Source: Candidatus Zixiibacteriota bacterium
Lineage (GTDB): Bacteria; JAAXHH01
NCBI GenBank assembly: GCA_016867335.1
Contig: VGJU01000005.1
Span: forward strand, 1 to 49,186
Direction: 5' to 3'
Length of the DNA stretch: 49,186 bases
Both the position numbers and the translations under genes were made by a program. How positions within the stretch are numbered: position 1 is the stretch's first letter; each line of letters starts with the position of its first letter. Below the pieces are notes generated by a model, which worked only from the letters and a program-made list of their open reading frames with translations, had not been told where the DNA came from and made no database searches. Positions 1 to 9,026 of the stretch are shown in pieces.

Positions 1-12
1 GATAAACCGCAT

Positions 13-38
13 ACGACCGCCTTTTGCCGCACGGTCGT
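13..38. repeat. inverted repeat downstream of tolB
   Basis: Seven-base arms ACGACCG and CGGTCGT enclose a 12-base loop, about 40 bases past the tolB stop codon. A run of six T follows on the plus strand at 46-51 but does not touch the stem, and tolB is read from the other strand, so this is a poor intrinsic terminator. It could be an RNA hairpin in the tolB-downstream spacer, where a pal gene often follows in other genomes; that part lies outside the window. Confidence 0.3.
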
Positions 39-77
39 TCGCCCGTTTTTTGCTCCACGATCTACTCGTACAGGTGC

Positions 78-1460
78 TTATGGTCTGGGACCCCAGACCG
101 GCGTGAAGTTGTTCCCCTGCGTGACGATACGTCGGACCTCCGAACCGTCCCAGTTCATAATATACAAATTGTAGCGCCCGTTGTTGTCGCGGTCCGAACT
201 AAACAAAATCTGAAGACCATCGGGCGACCACGTCGGATTTTCATTGTTGCCCTGTACACCCCCAATGCCGGTCAGTTTCATCAGATTCCGGCCTTCCGCG
301 TCGCAGGTGTAAATGTTGAATATCCGTTCCAATCCTCTGGAAGTTCGTAACGTATCGCCCGCCACAAAGGCAATCCGGTCTCCGCGCGGCGACCATGCAG
401 GCGAAGCGTTGTATTTGCCTTCGAAGGTAATCCGTCGGTCGTCCGTTCCATCGGTATTGATGACATACAGATGTCGGTCATCGGTACGGTCGGACATATA
501 CACGACCCGGTTGCAGCGCGGCGACCACGAAGGTTCCACCGAGATGCCGTAACTCAACACGAGCGGCTGAAGATCGCCACCATCCGGACGGCTTGTAAAC
601 AACCGTGAGATGCCGTCTACGACCAGACCGAACACCAGTCGCTTCCCATCCGGCGACCAGCGAGGTGACAGCGTCGTCTGACGGGAAAACGAGTTTTTCG
701 ACGTTTTGCCTGTCTGAAGATCGAGGACGTACATCTCGTGTGGACCGTCCCGGTAAGACGTATACACGATCTTGCTGCCATCGGGCGACCAGTTAGGAGA
801 GTATTTTCTCGACCCGTCGTTGGTCAGTTGCAATACGTTGAACCCGTCGTAATCCGCCATAAATACTTCAGGGGCGCCGGTCCGGTCGGAAATAAACGCC
901 ACGCGGCTCTGCGCGATACCCCGCTCGCCGGTCATCTGCAACACGATGTCGTCAGCCATGCGATGGACGACGCGGCGCAGGGTAAGCTCGATGGCGGCGT
1001 ACCCCTTTGTCGTGATTATCCGCCGAGTGCGGACATCTGTCAAGCGCAGGGTGATTTCGATCTGGCGGTCTTTGGTCTCGAATTCTCCCGATACGAGTAC
1101 TTGTGCCGAAAGTTTGCGCAACAACTCCATGTCAGGCATGCCATTGGCATCCGAAAATACTGTCACCGAGCGGCCCATACTGTCGCGTACCGCAGCCCTG
1201 AGGTCAATGATGGAAAACACGCTGGACCATTTGAGGTCTTTTGCCAGTACGCTGTTGATCGAGTCGCGTATCGCGGGATGAAGCACGCCTGCGCTTTTTT
1301 CCGTGATCGGCTGAAAAGCGATCGTCATACGCGGGGCGATTTTGGCTTGGACGGTCAGCCGGACTTCGTCTTGTGCATGGACATCCCCGACAACAGAAAC
1401 GAGAAGCATCGAAAACGCCACGACGGCGATTTGGCACGGAAAACGGTAAAATGCGGTCAT
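78..1460 (-). CDS. tolB: Tol-Pal system beta-propeller protein TolB
   Basis: Periplasmic component of the Tol-Pal envelope machine, which links inner-membrane TolQRA to Pal at the outer membrane. The 460-residue product starts with a signal peptide (basic start, hydrophobic core, cleavage near VHAQ at about residue 28). It then has the TolB N-terminal alpha/beta domain (about 30-165) and a C-terminal WD40-like propeller. The propeller shows repeated blades of the form SPxWSPDGxxIxYxS and ends in TPVWGPRP. The start at 1460 is preferred over an upstream in-frame start because it begins the signal peptide and lies 13 bases after the tolA stop. The length is close to the usual 430 or so. It is the last gene of tolQRAB in the window. 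Confidence 0.93.
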   Translation of the reverse strand: MTAFYRFPCQIAVVAFSMLLVSVVGDVHAQDEVRLTVQAKIAPRMTIAFQPITEKSAGVLHPAIRDSINSVLAKDLKWSSVFSIIDLRAAVRDSMGRSVTVFSDANGMPDMELLRKLSAQVLVSGEFETKDRQIEITLRLTDVRTRRIITTKGYAAIELTLRRVVHRMADDIVLQMTGERGIAQSRVAFISDRTGAPEVFMADYDGFNVLQLTNDGSRKYSPNWSPDGSKIVYTSYRDGPHEMYVLDLQTGKTSKNSFSRQTTLSPRWSPDGKRLVFGLVVDGISRLFTSRPDGGDLQPLVLSYGISVEPSWSPRCNRVVYMSDRTDDRHLYVINTDGTDDRRITFEGKYNASPAWSPRGDRIAFVAGDTLRTSRGLERIFNIYTCDAEGRNLMKLTGIGGVQGNNENPTWSPDGLQILFSSDRDNNGRYNLYIMNWDGSEVRRIVTQGNNFTPVWGPRP

Positions 1461-1473
1461 GACAGATCCGGAT

Positions 1474-2097
1474 TTATGGTTGGTACTCGAAGGTAAAATG
1501 CACACCGAGATAGTCCCGGTCGTATTCGGTTGGCAACGGTGGCAACGGATTGGCAGCTTCCAGCGCCCGTTGTGACGACAGATCAAAAACGGGATTGGTC
1601 GAGCTTTGCGTCAGCGTGGTCGCGTATACTTTTCCGTTTTTGTCGATGCGAAAATAAATCATCGCCTGCAACGGTCCTGCCCCGGGGATACGGGGTATGA
1701 CGAAATTTTCCTGTATTTTACGATGAATCGCCGCCAGATAGTACGGATACTGGAACGTTTCCACGTCCAGCCGGACACCGGGCATGGCAGTTTCGAACGA
1801 TGCGGGCGTGGCCGGTCCTTTTTTCGGTGCTTCGGCGACTTTTTTCAACGTACGTTCAAGCGCCATGTCGGCCTTTTCTTCGGGTGCGGCGGCCTCTTTG
1901 CGCGTAACTATCCGGTACGGTTCGTCCAGCGCCGGAAGCTGTTTGAACGCCGTTACCCGAGCGGATACCAAATCTACCTCGTACACCGGAGCACCGGAAA
2001 GCGTCGCCGACCCGGTGGAAAGACCGGAAAGCGCCGTCAGGCCGACCAACAAGGCCGCATGGACCAACCCGGACACCCACAAGGCGCTTCGGTTCAT
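1474..2097 (-). CDS. tolA: TolA/TonB-family energy-transducing protein
   Basis: 207 residues. One N-terminal membrane anchor (about 7-26), a short alanine/lysine/proline-rich linker, and a C-terminal TonB/TolA-like domain from about 115 (YPYYLAAIHRKIQENF, then a beta-strand ending in VHFTFEYQP). It probably spans the periplasm and couples the TolQR proton motor to TolB/Pal. It is much shorter than E. coli TolA (about 420 residues) and lacks the long helical domain II, as is common outside Proteobacteria. Its start overlaps the tolR stop by four bases (ATGA), indicating translational coupling. Position in the cluster supports TolA over a TonB function. Confidence 0.85.
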   Translation of the reverse strand: MNRSALWVSGLVHAALLVGLTALSGLSTGSATLSGAPVYEVDLVSARVTAFKQLPALDEPYRIVTRKEAAAPEEKADMALERTLKKVAEAPKKGPATPASFETAMPGVRLDVETFQYPYYLAAIHRKIQENFVIPRIPGAGPLQAMIYFRIDKNGKVYATTLTQSSTNPVFDLSSQRALEAANPLPPLPTEYDRDYLGVHFTFEYQP

Positions 2098-2513
2098 TTC
2101 GACGCAGGTAGTGAGGTAGCCAGACCGATACGAGTCACACCCCGGCTTTTGAGTTTGTCGATGATTTCCATCACGGCGCGGTACGGGACCGAAGCATCAC
2201 CCCGAATAAAGACGGGCGGGCGGTCAGCCTGCGAATAGATGGCGTCGAACACGGCGTCGAACTCAACCAGAGAAAGTTTTCTGTCTTCCAGATACACACC
2301 ACCGTCGCGCGTGATGCTGACGACCAGCCCTTCGTCCATACCCTGTGCTGCGGCGCGGGCTTTGGGCAGATTGACCTGCAACCGACTCTGAATGATCGGT
2401 GTGGCAATCATAAAGATGATCAACAACACGGTCATGACATCGATCAAGGCGGTCACGTTGATTTCGGCCAGCGCCCGCGACGTACCCGGTCCGTTGAAAT
2501 TAAACGTTTTCAT
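2094..2513 (-). CDS. tolR: TolR/ExbD-type biopolymer transport protein
   Basis: 139 residues with the ExbD/TolR layout: a short cytoplasmic tail, one membrane helix (about 20-42) carrying the conserved aspartate in the segment TALIDVMTVLLIIFMIATP, then a periplasmic domain with the family's phrase PPVFIRGDASVPYRAVMEIID. The membrane aspartate is the proton-pathway residue in the family. The gene start lies 14 bases inside the end of tolQ and its stop overlaps tolA, so the three are read as one unit. Confidence 0.92.
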   Translation of the reverse strand: MKTFNFNGPGTSRALAEINVTALIDVMTVLLIIFMIATPIIQSRLQVNLPKARAAAQGMDEGLVVSITRDGGVYLEDRKLSLVEFDAVFDAIYSQADRPPVFIRGDASVPYRAVMEIIDKLKSRGVTRIGLATSLPASK

Positions 2514-3192
2514 GATGCCCTTTCAACTGCACCGTGTTGAGCAAGGTCGTAGCCATATCTTCCAGTTCCAGACCGAAGGCGCGGGTCTGTTGCAGAAAAT
2601 GGTTGTAGGCGACCGTGGCGGGAATGGCCACAGCCAGACCCGCGACCGTTGCGATAAGCGCTTCGGCGATGCCCGGAGCCACGACCGCAATGTTGGTCGT
2701 CCCTTGTGCCCCGATATTCATAAAAGAACTCATGACCCCCCATACCGTCCCTAAAAGACCGAGAAATGGTCCCACACTGCTGGCCGTAGCCAAAAGCGGC
2801 AGTTTGCGTTCGAGACGGTCGAGTTCGGCATGTCCTGCCCGGTCGAGTTCGCGGTACAACACCTCGGAAACCGAAGAGAAGTCCGGGGCGGACAGCGTTG
2901 AAAACAGACCCGGGTGTTTGCCGTATACGGCGCGAAACACGCTCGCGGCGGGACTGTCGGTCCATCTGGAAGCCGCTTGATAGACTTGACGATAATCGGT
3001 TTGGTTGCGAAAGGCTTCGAAAAAACGGCGGGACTGTTCGCGGGCGCGGCGGTACAACTTCCACCGGTCCGCAATAACGGCCCACGAAACGACGGAGAAA
3101 ACCAACAGGACAATCAGGATAAATTTGGAAAAGAGGCTGGCCTGCATCAAAAGGTCGAGCAGTCCCGGAGAAATGGCTCCTGCTGTCGGCAA
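2500..3192 (-). CDS. tolQ: TolQ/ExbB-type proton channel protein
   Basis: 230 residues with three membrane helices (about 22-40, 127-150 and 162-188) and the MotA/TolQ/ExbB core, including PLLATASSVGPFLGLLGTVWG. With TolR it forms the proton-driven motor of Tol-Pal. I place the start at TTG 3192. An AGGAGG Shine-Dalgarno lies eight bases upstream, and the resulting N-terminus (MPTAGAISPGLLDLLMQ) resembles other TolQ proteins. The longer open frame to 3234 would begin with an arginine-rich stretch not seen in the family and would cover the ribosome-binding site. A strong promoter lies about 100 bases upstream (3300-3328). Confidence 0.92.
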   Translation of the reverse strand: MPTAGAISPGLLDLLMQASLFSKFILIVLLVFSVVSWAVIADRWKLYRRAREQSRRFFEAFRNQTDYRQVYQAASRWTDSPAASVFRAVYGKHPGLFSTLSAPDFSSVSEVLYRELDRAGHAELDRLERKLPLLATASSVGPFLGLLGTVWGVMSSFMNIGAQGTTNIAVVAPGIAEALIATVAGLAVAIPATVAYNHFLQQTRAFGLELEDMATTLLNTVQLKGHHENV

Positions 3193-3299
3193 TCCCGAAG
3201 TCCTCCTTTTATTCCTGTTATTCCTGCGCAACACCTATGGGGCGCTGTTGAAGACTCCCGCACAGCAAGTTGCGAGGATTGCGTTTGCTATAGTGTACC

Positions 3300-3328
3300 A
3301 ATGTAAAGAGGTGGAAAAATAGCGTCAA
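3300..3328 (-). promoter_or_regulatory. sigma-70-type promoter for tolQRAB
   Basis: On the minus strand TTGACG (3328-3323) and TACATT (3305-3300) are separated by exactly 17 bases. Transcription would start near 3293, giving a leader of about 100 bases before the TTG start of tolQ. The element lies in the only sizeable spacer upstream of the operon. Confidence 0.7.
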
Positions 3329-3369
3329 GCGTGATCCGAAAATCTGTCGCCCACCCTTCCGTGTTTGCG

Positions 3370-4539
3370 CTACAAAATCTGAAGTACGACGCATTTGAGA
3401 TAGTGTGTTTCCGGCGCGGCCAAAAGCGTCGGGTGATCGGGTGCTTGGCCTCGGAATTCGAGAACGCGCGCCGTGCGGTGAACGTCGCTTGCCGCCTGAA
3501 GCAGCACATCGCGAAACAGATCGTCCGTCATGTGATACGAGCAAGAACAGGTTATGAGAAATCCACCCGGTTTGAGTAGACGCATGGCGTTGAGGTTGAT
3601 GTCCTTGTAGCCTCGTGTCGCGCCGGGAAGACTGGATTTTCCCCGCGTAAATGCCGGCGGGTCGAGGATGACCAGGTCGAAAGGTGGTTCCTGCTGATAC
3701 GCGCGCAACAGGTCGAAAATGTTTCCCTCTTCGAACCGACATCGGTCCGCCATGCCGTTGAGTGCGGCATTTTGCCGGGCCATGTCGAGCGCATCGGCGG
3801 CGTTGTCGACACCGATCACCTCGGCGGCTCCGCCCGCCGCCGCCGCAAGCGAAAAGCCGCCCGTATGACAGCAGCCGTCCAGCACGCGCGCACCGTCCGC
3901 CAACCGGCGCACTACCGCTCGATTTTCACGTTGATCTAAAAAAAAGCCCGTCTTGTGTCCGCCGATCACATCCACCCGGTATGCGATGCCGCTTTCGCGT
4001 ATCGTCACCTGCTCCGGACAGGTGCCGCGCACGATTCCGCTGGTCATCGGCAGTCCTTCGTGAGCACGAACAGTCACATCGCTCCGTTCCACGATGCCGG
4101 TGGGACGGAACAGCGTTTCGAGCAGATCGAGAATCAGTTCTTTCCACCGCTCCATCCCGAGCGTCAGAAACTGGACCGCTAAATAATCTCCGTAGCGGTC
4201 CACGATCAACCCCGGCAACAGATCGGATTCGGAATACACCAGCCGAAAGGCGTTCGTATCGACAACGACTTTCTGACGCATCGCCGCTGCGGCTTCGAGA
4301 CGCTCCCGAAAAAACTCCCGGTTGACGGATCGCCGGGCGGTAGTCAACAGCCGCGCCGTAATTTGGGATCTCGTGTTGATATATCCTACACCCAAAAACC
4401 GTTTTCTTGCATCCAGCAGTTCTACGACGTCTCCTTCGTCGAAACGCCCTTTGATCTCTTCTATTTCTGTTTTGTATATCCACGGATGTCCGCTTAAAAG
4501 ACGGTTTTCCTGACCGGGTTTGAATACGAGTGCCGCCAT
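3370..4539 (-). CDS. RlmI-family 23S rRNA (cytosine-C5) methyltransferase
   Basis: 389 residues. It has an N-terminal PUA domain (start LVFKPGQENRLLSGHPWIYKTEIE), a middle EEHEE-like region, and a C-terminal Rossmann methyltransferase domain with the SAM loop LDGCCHTGGFSLAAAAG and the catalytic-region motif ILDPPAFTRGK. This matches class I SAM-dependent rRNA large-subunit methyltransferases of the RlmI/RlmK type, about 390-400 residues long. E. coli RlmI makes m5C1962. The exact target here is inferred. ATG 4539 is preferred (GGAAGG four bases upstream); an in-frame TTG at 4551 is the alternative. It lies 36 bases downstream of the MDR oxidoreductase gene and is probably cotranscribed with it. 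Confidence 0.85.
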   Translation of the reverse strand: MAALVFKPGQENRLLSGHPWIYKTEIEEIKGRFDEGDVVELLDARKRFLGVGYINTRSQITARLLTTARRSVNREFFRERLEAAAAMRQKVVVDTNAFRLVYSESDLLPGLIVDRYGDYLAVQFLTLGMERWKELILDLLETLFRPTGIVERSDVTVRAHEGLPMTSGIVRGTCPEQVTIRESGIAYRVDVIGGHKTGFFLDQRENRAVVRRLADGARVLDGCCHTGGFSLAAAAGGAAEVIGVDNAADALDMARQNAALNGMADRCRFEEGNIFDLLRAYQQEPPFDLVILDPPAFTRGKSSLPGATRGYKDINLNAMRLLKPGGFLITCSCSYHMTDDLFRDVLLQAASDVHRTARVLEFRGQAPDHPTLLAAPETHYLKCVVLQIL

Positions 4540-4575
4540 GTGTCCTTCCAAATAAAGAGGAATTGATAAAATCCG

Positions 4576-5517
4576 TTACGGCGCCAAGGAGACTTTGATG
4601 GCCCGGTTCGGCTGGTCGATGAGCAGGGTGAACGCTTCCGAGGCGCGGTGAAGCGGAAATACGTGGGTAAGCAGTGGGCGGAGCACGATCGCGCCGCCGG
4701 CGATAAGATCAAGACTTTTTCGAAGCAGGCTACGCCATAGGGCGGAGGGTGTCGTTGCCATGACAAGACGCAACGACCGTTGTTGCCAGTCGTCGAAATT
4801 TACTACAAGCGGTTTTTGCAACGTACCGACGACGACAAGCATGCCGGAGGTTGCAAGCGCTTCCTCGCAATTTCGGAACGAACCTTCTTCTCCCGCGCAT
4901 TCCATACACAAATCGACACCCCGACCGGAGGTCTCTTCAAGGATACGACTCGCCACCTCCTCGGTGGCGGCGTTGATTCCTCGGTCCACTCCCAGTTCCA
5001 TGGCGCGACGCAGCCGAAACGGGTGCATCTCCGCCGCATAAAGCGCCGATGCGCCTGCGCACCGCGCTGCCTGCACGCTCAGCAGTCCCGCCGCACCCGT
5101 TCCGCTTACGAAAACCGAAGGTTGCTCCATGTCGCACCGTTCCAGACTGTAGACGATCGACGGCAGCATCTGGGCGATGGCGCCTTCCTCATAGCTTACA
5201 CCGGCAGGAATTGCCATGGCGTAGTCTTCCGGAACCGCGATATACTCGGAAAAACCGCAAGACACGCCCCACACCGCTACTCGGTCGCCGGCAGCAAACT
5301 GCGTCACCCCGGAACCGGCGCGTTGCACCGTCCCCGCGACCTCGCCGCCAAATCCCTCACCGCCCCGACCCGAAGTGATACCCACATAGCGATCCAGATC
5401 ACGCCGCGAAATGGTGCAGGCCCGCACCCGAACCAGTATTTCGTGATCCTCGATATCCGGAACCGGCCCGTTCCGAATCGAAAGCTGCCGGACCCCGTCC
5501 AACGTCAGCATCTGCAT
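4576..5517 (-). CDS. MDR-superfamily NAD(P)-dependent oxidoreductase
   Basis: 313 residues of the medium-chain dehydrogenase/reductase fold. It has a GroES-like N-terminal half (GEGFGGEVAGTVQRAGSGV, FAAGDRVAVWG) and a Rossmann half with the nucleotide loop SGTGAAGLLSVQAARCAGA (about 138-156). The C-terminus HRASEAFTLLIDQPNRAIK is typical of the zinc-type alcohol/threonine/sorbitol dehydrogenase branch. The structural-zinc cysteine lobe is absent and catalytic zinc ligands are not obvious, so it may be a zinc-free reductase. The substrate cannot be named from sequence. No link to the downstream methyltransferase is evident. Confidence 0.75.
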   Translation of the reverse strand: MQMLTLDGVRQLSIRNGPVPDIEDHEILVRVRACTISRRDLDRYVGITSGRGGEGFGGEVAGTVQRAGSGVTQFAAGDRVAVWGVSCGFSEYIAVPEDYAMAIPAGVSYEEGAIAQMLPSIVYSLERCDMEQPSVFVSGTGAAGLLSVQAARCAGASALYAAEMHPFRLRRAMELGVDRGINAATEEVASRILEETSGRGVDLCMECAGEEGSFRNCEEALATSGMLVVVGTLQKPLVVNFDDWQQRSLRLVMATTPSALWRSLLRKSLDLIAGGAIVLRPLLTHVFPLHRASEAFTLLIDQPNRAIKVSLAP

Positions 5518-5663
5518 ATTTCGGTTTCACCGCCTTCCCTCGCCCTTCACCTCACACAACCCCAAGCCAAGATCTAAAAGTCAGATATAAATTACCCTTC
5601 CAGCGCACGGAAGCAAGCGGAATCTGGCGATTCGAAGGGCCGTCGGAACCGCAGGAATGTACG

Positions 5664-5692
5664 TTGACAAGCCTCTTCGGGAAATATACAAT
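5664..5692 (+). promoter_or_regulatory. sigma-70-type promoter for the tungstate transporter genes
   Basis: TTGACA (5664-5669) and TACAAT (5687-5692) are separated by 17 bases, a near-consensus promoter. Transcription would start near 5699, about 20 bases before the permease start, so the leader is very short. No clear operator or molybdate/tungstate riboswitch-like structure is seen. Confidence 0.75.
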
Positions 5693-5717
5693 ACCGAGGA
5701 ACAGGGGGTAAAGCGGA

Positions 5718-6410
5718 GTGATGTATATCCTTGAAGGACTGACGGAGGCGTTGCGTCTGCTTTCGATCGGTGACAACGGTGTATACGGAATAGCGGGCGT
5801 TTCTCTTTTCGTGGCAGGCATTTCTACGCTTTTGGCCGGTCTTGTGGGTCTTCCCGTCGGATATTTCGTGGCTATGCGGGCTTTTCGCGGACGACGGGCC
5901 GTCACGCTGATCCTGAACACCCTGCTGGCGCTTCCCACGGTGGTCATAGGCTTGGTGGTCTATGCGCTTCTGTCGCGGCGCGGTCCGCTCGGTTTTATAG
6001 ACCTGCTGTATACACCCTCGGCGATGATAGTAGGCGAAACCCTGCTGGCGGTTCCCATCGTGGCTGTCTTTGCCCTGTCGGCGTTGCGTGCGGTAGACCC
6101 AAGAGCCGCCGACACCGCCGCAACGCTCGGCGCCACGCCAGCTCAGACGGCGTGGGTCGTTCTCACCGAAGCCCGGTTTGGTCTGTTGTCCGCCGTTGTC
6201 GCCAGCTTTGGCCGGGTCGTAGCGGAAGTGGGCATCGCCATGATGCTGGGTGGTAACATAAAAGACAGCACCCGCACAATGACGACCGCGATCGCCCTGG
6301 AAACCGGAAAAGGCGAATTTGGAACCGCCCTTGCTCTCGGCATCGTCCTGCTGATCGCGGCATTTGCAGCCAATATCGTGTTTCACTGGCTTCAAGGGTT
6401 TTCGGAATGA
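5718..6410 (+). CDS. tupB: tungstate-type ABC transporter permease (TupB-like)
   Basis: 230-residue inner-membrane permease with five to six hydrophobic segments. It has the binding-protein-dependent transport signature in the cytoplasmic loop (AADTAATLGATPAQTAWVVLTEA, about 133-155), which docks on the ATPase. The phrase LLALPTVVIGLVVYALLSRRGPLG is characteristic of TupB/WtpB-type tungstate permeases as I know them. GTG 5718 has AGGGGG nine bases upstream; ATG 5721 is in the same frame. The stop overlaps the ATPase start (ATGA). No substrate-binding-protein gene adjoins it. Confidence 0.82.
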   Translation: MMYILEGLTEALRLLSIGDNGVYGIAGVSLFVAGISTLLAGLVGLPVGYFVAMRAFRGRRAVTLILNTLLALPTVVIGLVVYALLSRRGPLGFIDLLYTPSAMIVGETLLAVPIVAVFALSALRAVDPRAADTAATLGATPAQTAWVVLTEARFGLLSAVVASFGRVVAEVGIAMMLGGNIKDSTRTMTTAIALETGKGEFGTALALGIVLLIAAFAANIVFHWLQGFSE

Positions 6411-7423
6411 CTACCCCGGAACCCCTGCTGGATATTCGAGACTTGGTGCAACAACGCGCCGACGGATTCCGGCTGACCATCGCGTCGTTTTCGCTTCTTC
6501 CCGGACGATCGTATGCTATCACCGGGCCCAATGGGTCGGGCAAGACGACGTTGCTGCGTACGTTCGGCCTGGTCGATCCGCCGATCGAGGGACGGATGCG
6601 GTTCGAGGGGCGCGATCTGTCGCTGGGCGATGCAAACGCCTTAACGGACTTTCGCCGACAGACGACGCTCGTAATGCAACACGCCTTTTTGTTCCGGGGC
6701 AGTGTCTTTGACAACGTAGCCTATGGCCTGCGTTTTCGGCGCGTGCCATCGGGAACGTTCCGATCGCGTGTAGCGCAGGCGCTGAAACAGGTAGGATTGG
6801 TCGGTTTCGAGGGGCGCAACGCCCGCCGGTTGTCAGGCGGCGAGTCACAGCGGGTGGCGCTGGCACGCGCGCTGGCGGTAGAACCCCGTCTTCTGCTTCT
6901 CGACGAGCCTACCGCCGGTGTAGACACCGAAAACGCGGACGTGATCGAAACGGCGATCCTGCGCATGCGCGAAGAACGCCGGATGGGGGTTGTGTTTTCT
7001 ACCCATCAGTGGGATCAGGCGTACCGACTTGCGGATGAAGTAAGCGCCCTGCGCGACGGACGTATGCTCGATGCGGGGCCGGTCAACTTGTTTTCCGGCG
7101 AGGCGCGTGACGACGGAACAACGGTTGTTTTGCACCCCGGCGTTGTCTTGCAGACCGTGACGGACCGGCGCGGGCCGGTCCATGTGCATATCGACGCGGA
7201 AGACATCATAGTTTCCCGACAGCCGCTTGCGTCGAGCGCGCGGAACTCGCTTATCGGCACGATCGTCCGTGCCGCCGTGACGGACCCGTTTATCGATCTT
7301 ACAGTAGATGTCGGTGTTTTGCTTTCGGTGCGCATCACACGTCAGTCGTTTGCCGAACTCGGTCTCAACATGGGCGACCGCGTGGCGGCTACGTTCAAAT
7401 CCTCGGCGGTGCGGATACTTTGA
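6407..7423 (+). CDS. tupC: tungstate/molybdate-type ABC transporter ATP-binding protein
   Basis: 338 residues. The ABC ATPase domain has Walker A GPNGSGKTT (40-48), signature LSGGESQR (about 142), Walker B LLLLDEPTAG and the switch histidine in FSTHQW. A C-terminal extension ends in a TOBE/Mop-like module (SARNSLIGTIVRAAVTDPFI to FKSSAVRIL, about 275-338), of the kind that binds molybdate or tungstate oxyanions. With the permease it would import the oxyanion for molybdenum/tungsten cofactor enzymes. The four-base overlap with the permease shows translational coupling. The binding protein must be encoded elsewhere. Confidence 0.85.
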   Translation: MTTPEPLLDIRDLVQQRADGFRLTIASFSLLPGRSYAITGPNGSGKTTLLRTFGLVDPPIEGRMRFEGRDLSLGDANALTDFRRQTTLVMQHAFLFRGSVFDNVAYGLRFRRVPSGTFRSRVAQALKQVGLVGFEGRNARRLSGGESQRVALARALAVEPRLLLLDEPTAGVDTENADVIETAILRMREERRMGVVFSTHQWDQAYRLADEVSALRDGRMLDAGPVNLFSGEARDDGTTVVLHPGVVLQTVTDRRGPVHVHIDAEDIIVSRQPLASSARNSLIGTIVRAAVTDPFIDLTVDVGVLLSVRITRQSFAELGLNMGDRVAATFKSSAVRIL

Positions 7424-7454
7424 GCATTTACATTTCCGAAAAAGAGAGGATACG

Positions 7455-9026
7455 ATGAGCGAGTCTATTTCCCGTTGTGAATTTATCGCTGCCGGGGGTG
7501 CCGCGTTGCTCGGATATACGGTACTGCCGGATACGGTGATGGCCATCCCGCCGCAGGCTATGGCTGGGACGCTTGCAAAGGCCTCCCTTCCGGCAGCGCT
7601 GTGTATCTATTCGCACGAAGGGGCGACAACTGCCGGAAAGGCGCTTTTAGCAGGGGCTTCGGCGCTTGATGCGGTGGAGCAGGGCATTCGCGCGGTGGAA
7701 GACGTGCCGTTGCCGGGTGGCTACAACGTCGGTCTGAGCGCTGTGGTCAACGAGCACGGCAATGCCCAGCTTGACGCCACGATCATGGACGGACGCACCC
7801 ACCGAAGCGGGTCGGTCGGCGCGCTCGAAGGCATCGCCCACCCCATCTCGGTGGCACGCAAAGTGCTCGAAGAGACCCCTCACTCGTTAATCGTCGGCAA
7901 GGGCGCGCAGGATTTTGCCGTGCGGATGGGATTTAAGGTTGAGGAAATAGTTTCTGACATCAGCAAACAGCAGTACGACGACTAGGTCAAGGTGGAAGAA
8001 CTGCGCAAGCGTCAGGCGGACCGGATCGCCACCGAACCCGCAGCGGCCAAAAAAGCGCTGGAAACTTTTATCCCCCAACCCGGTGACGGGCTGAACGGTC
8101 TCCAACGTGGATTTGTTCTGTTTGAAGGACTGCGTAATGCGTTTGGCGTGGACTATGCTCAACCAATGGTCAGCATCATGAAACCGGAAGAAGTCGAACG
8201 CATTCGCGGCGCGTTCCCCACGCAGCGGGTCGGATTTGCGGGGCAGGCCCGGATACTGTGGGAATACGAACAGACGCTCGACAAGAGCAGGTCCGGCGCG
8301 GCGCCGGGACAGAGCGTGCCGGATGCACACGAAACGTCCGGGCTGATCGCGCTGACCGCAACGGGCGACATGGCCGTGGCGGTATCCACCGGCGGACTGT
8401 TTGGCAAGATGAACGGACGTCTGGGTGACTCGCCCATCGTCGGCGAGGGCGGGTATGTGGACAATGCGGTGGGATCGGCCTGCGCGGTGGGGGTCGGCGA
8501 GCAGATGATACAGACCGTCGGCAGCCACATGGTGGTGGAAAACATGCGTCTTGGCATGTCCCCTATGGAGGCGAGTCAGGATGCGCTGGGGCGTATGATC
8601 GGCAAGGGACACAGCAAATATGTGGCCCTTGCCGCCATGCGCAAGGACGGCGCGTATGCGTCGGCTCATCTGGGGCGCCCGGAAGGTTCGACCGTCATTC
8701 AGATTTTCAGCGGTGGGGCCGTCCAAGCAATCCGTAGGGAGGGTATACGCGAAATCGCGTCGGAAACGACCGTCGAGGTGGCGTTGCTCAAATCCGCTCG
8801 GTTCGAGGTAGTCGTCACCGATATGACTGGAAATCCGGTGCGTACGCTTTCCGAACGCCGCGTCGCCGGGTATCACCTCGTGCAGTGGGACGGCAAAAAC
8901 GAGGGCTGGACGCGTATGCCGCCGGCCGCGTATTTCTGCACGGTACGGATCGGCGATCATACGGATCCGCGTCAGCGTATGTTGCTGCGGCTCTCGGCGG
9001 ATGACATCCGTCGCGCGTTGTTGTAG
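7455..9026 (+). pseudogene. N4-(beta-N-acetylglucosaminyl)-L-asparaginase, interrupted by TAG
   Basis: Glycosylasparaginase of the Ntn-hydrolase superfamily, which cleaves GlcNAc from asparagine. The frame runs from ATG 7455 to 9026 with one in-frame TAG at 7983-7985 (codon 177). The first half carries the family core (SALDAVEQGIRAVED, ATIMDGRTHRSGSVGALEGI). The second half carries the autoprocessing site HETSG with the nucleophile threonine (Thr294 in read-through numbering) and GDSPIVGEGGYVDNAVGSACAVGVGE. The N-terminus looks like a Tat signal but has SRCEF instead of SRREF. The last 75 residues resemble a FlgD-type Ig domain (VVVTDMTGNPVRTL to AAYFCTVRIG), unusual for this family. Without read-through the catalytic threonine is not made. 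A sequencing error is possible. Confidence 0.75.

Noticed and set aside
7983-7985. TAG as pyrrolysine or other recoding
   Set aside because: Many intact core genes here stop at TAG (rpsA, rimP, pnp, the HNH gene), and no recoding signal was seen.
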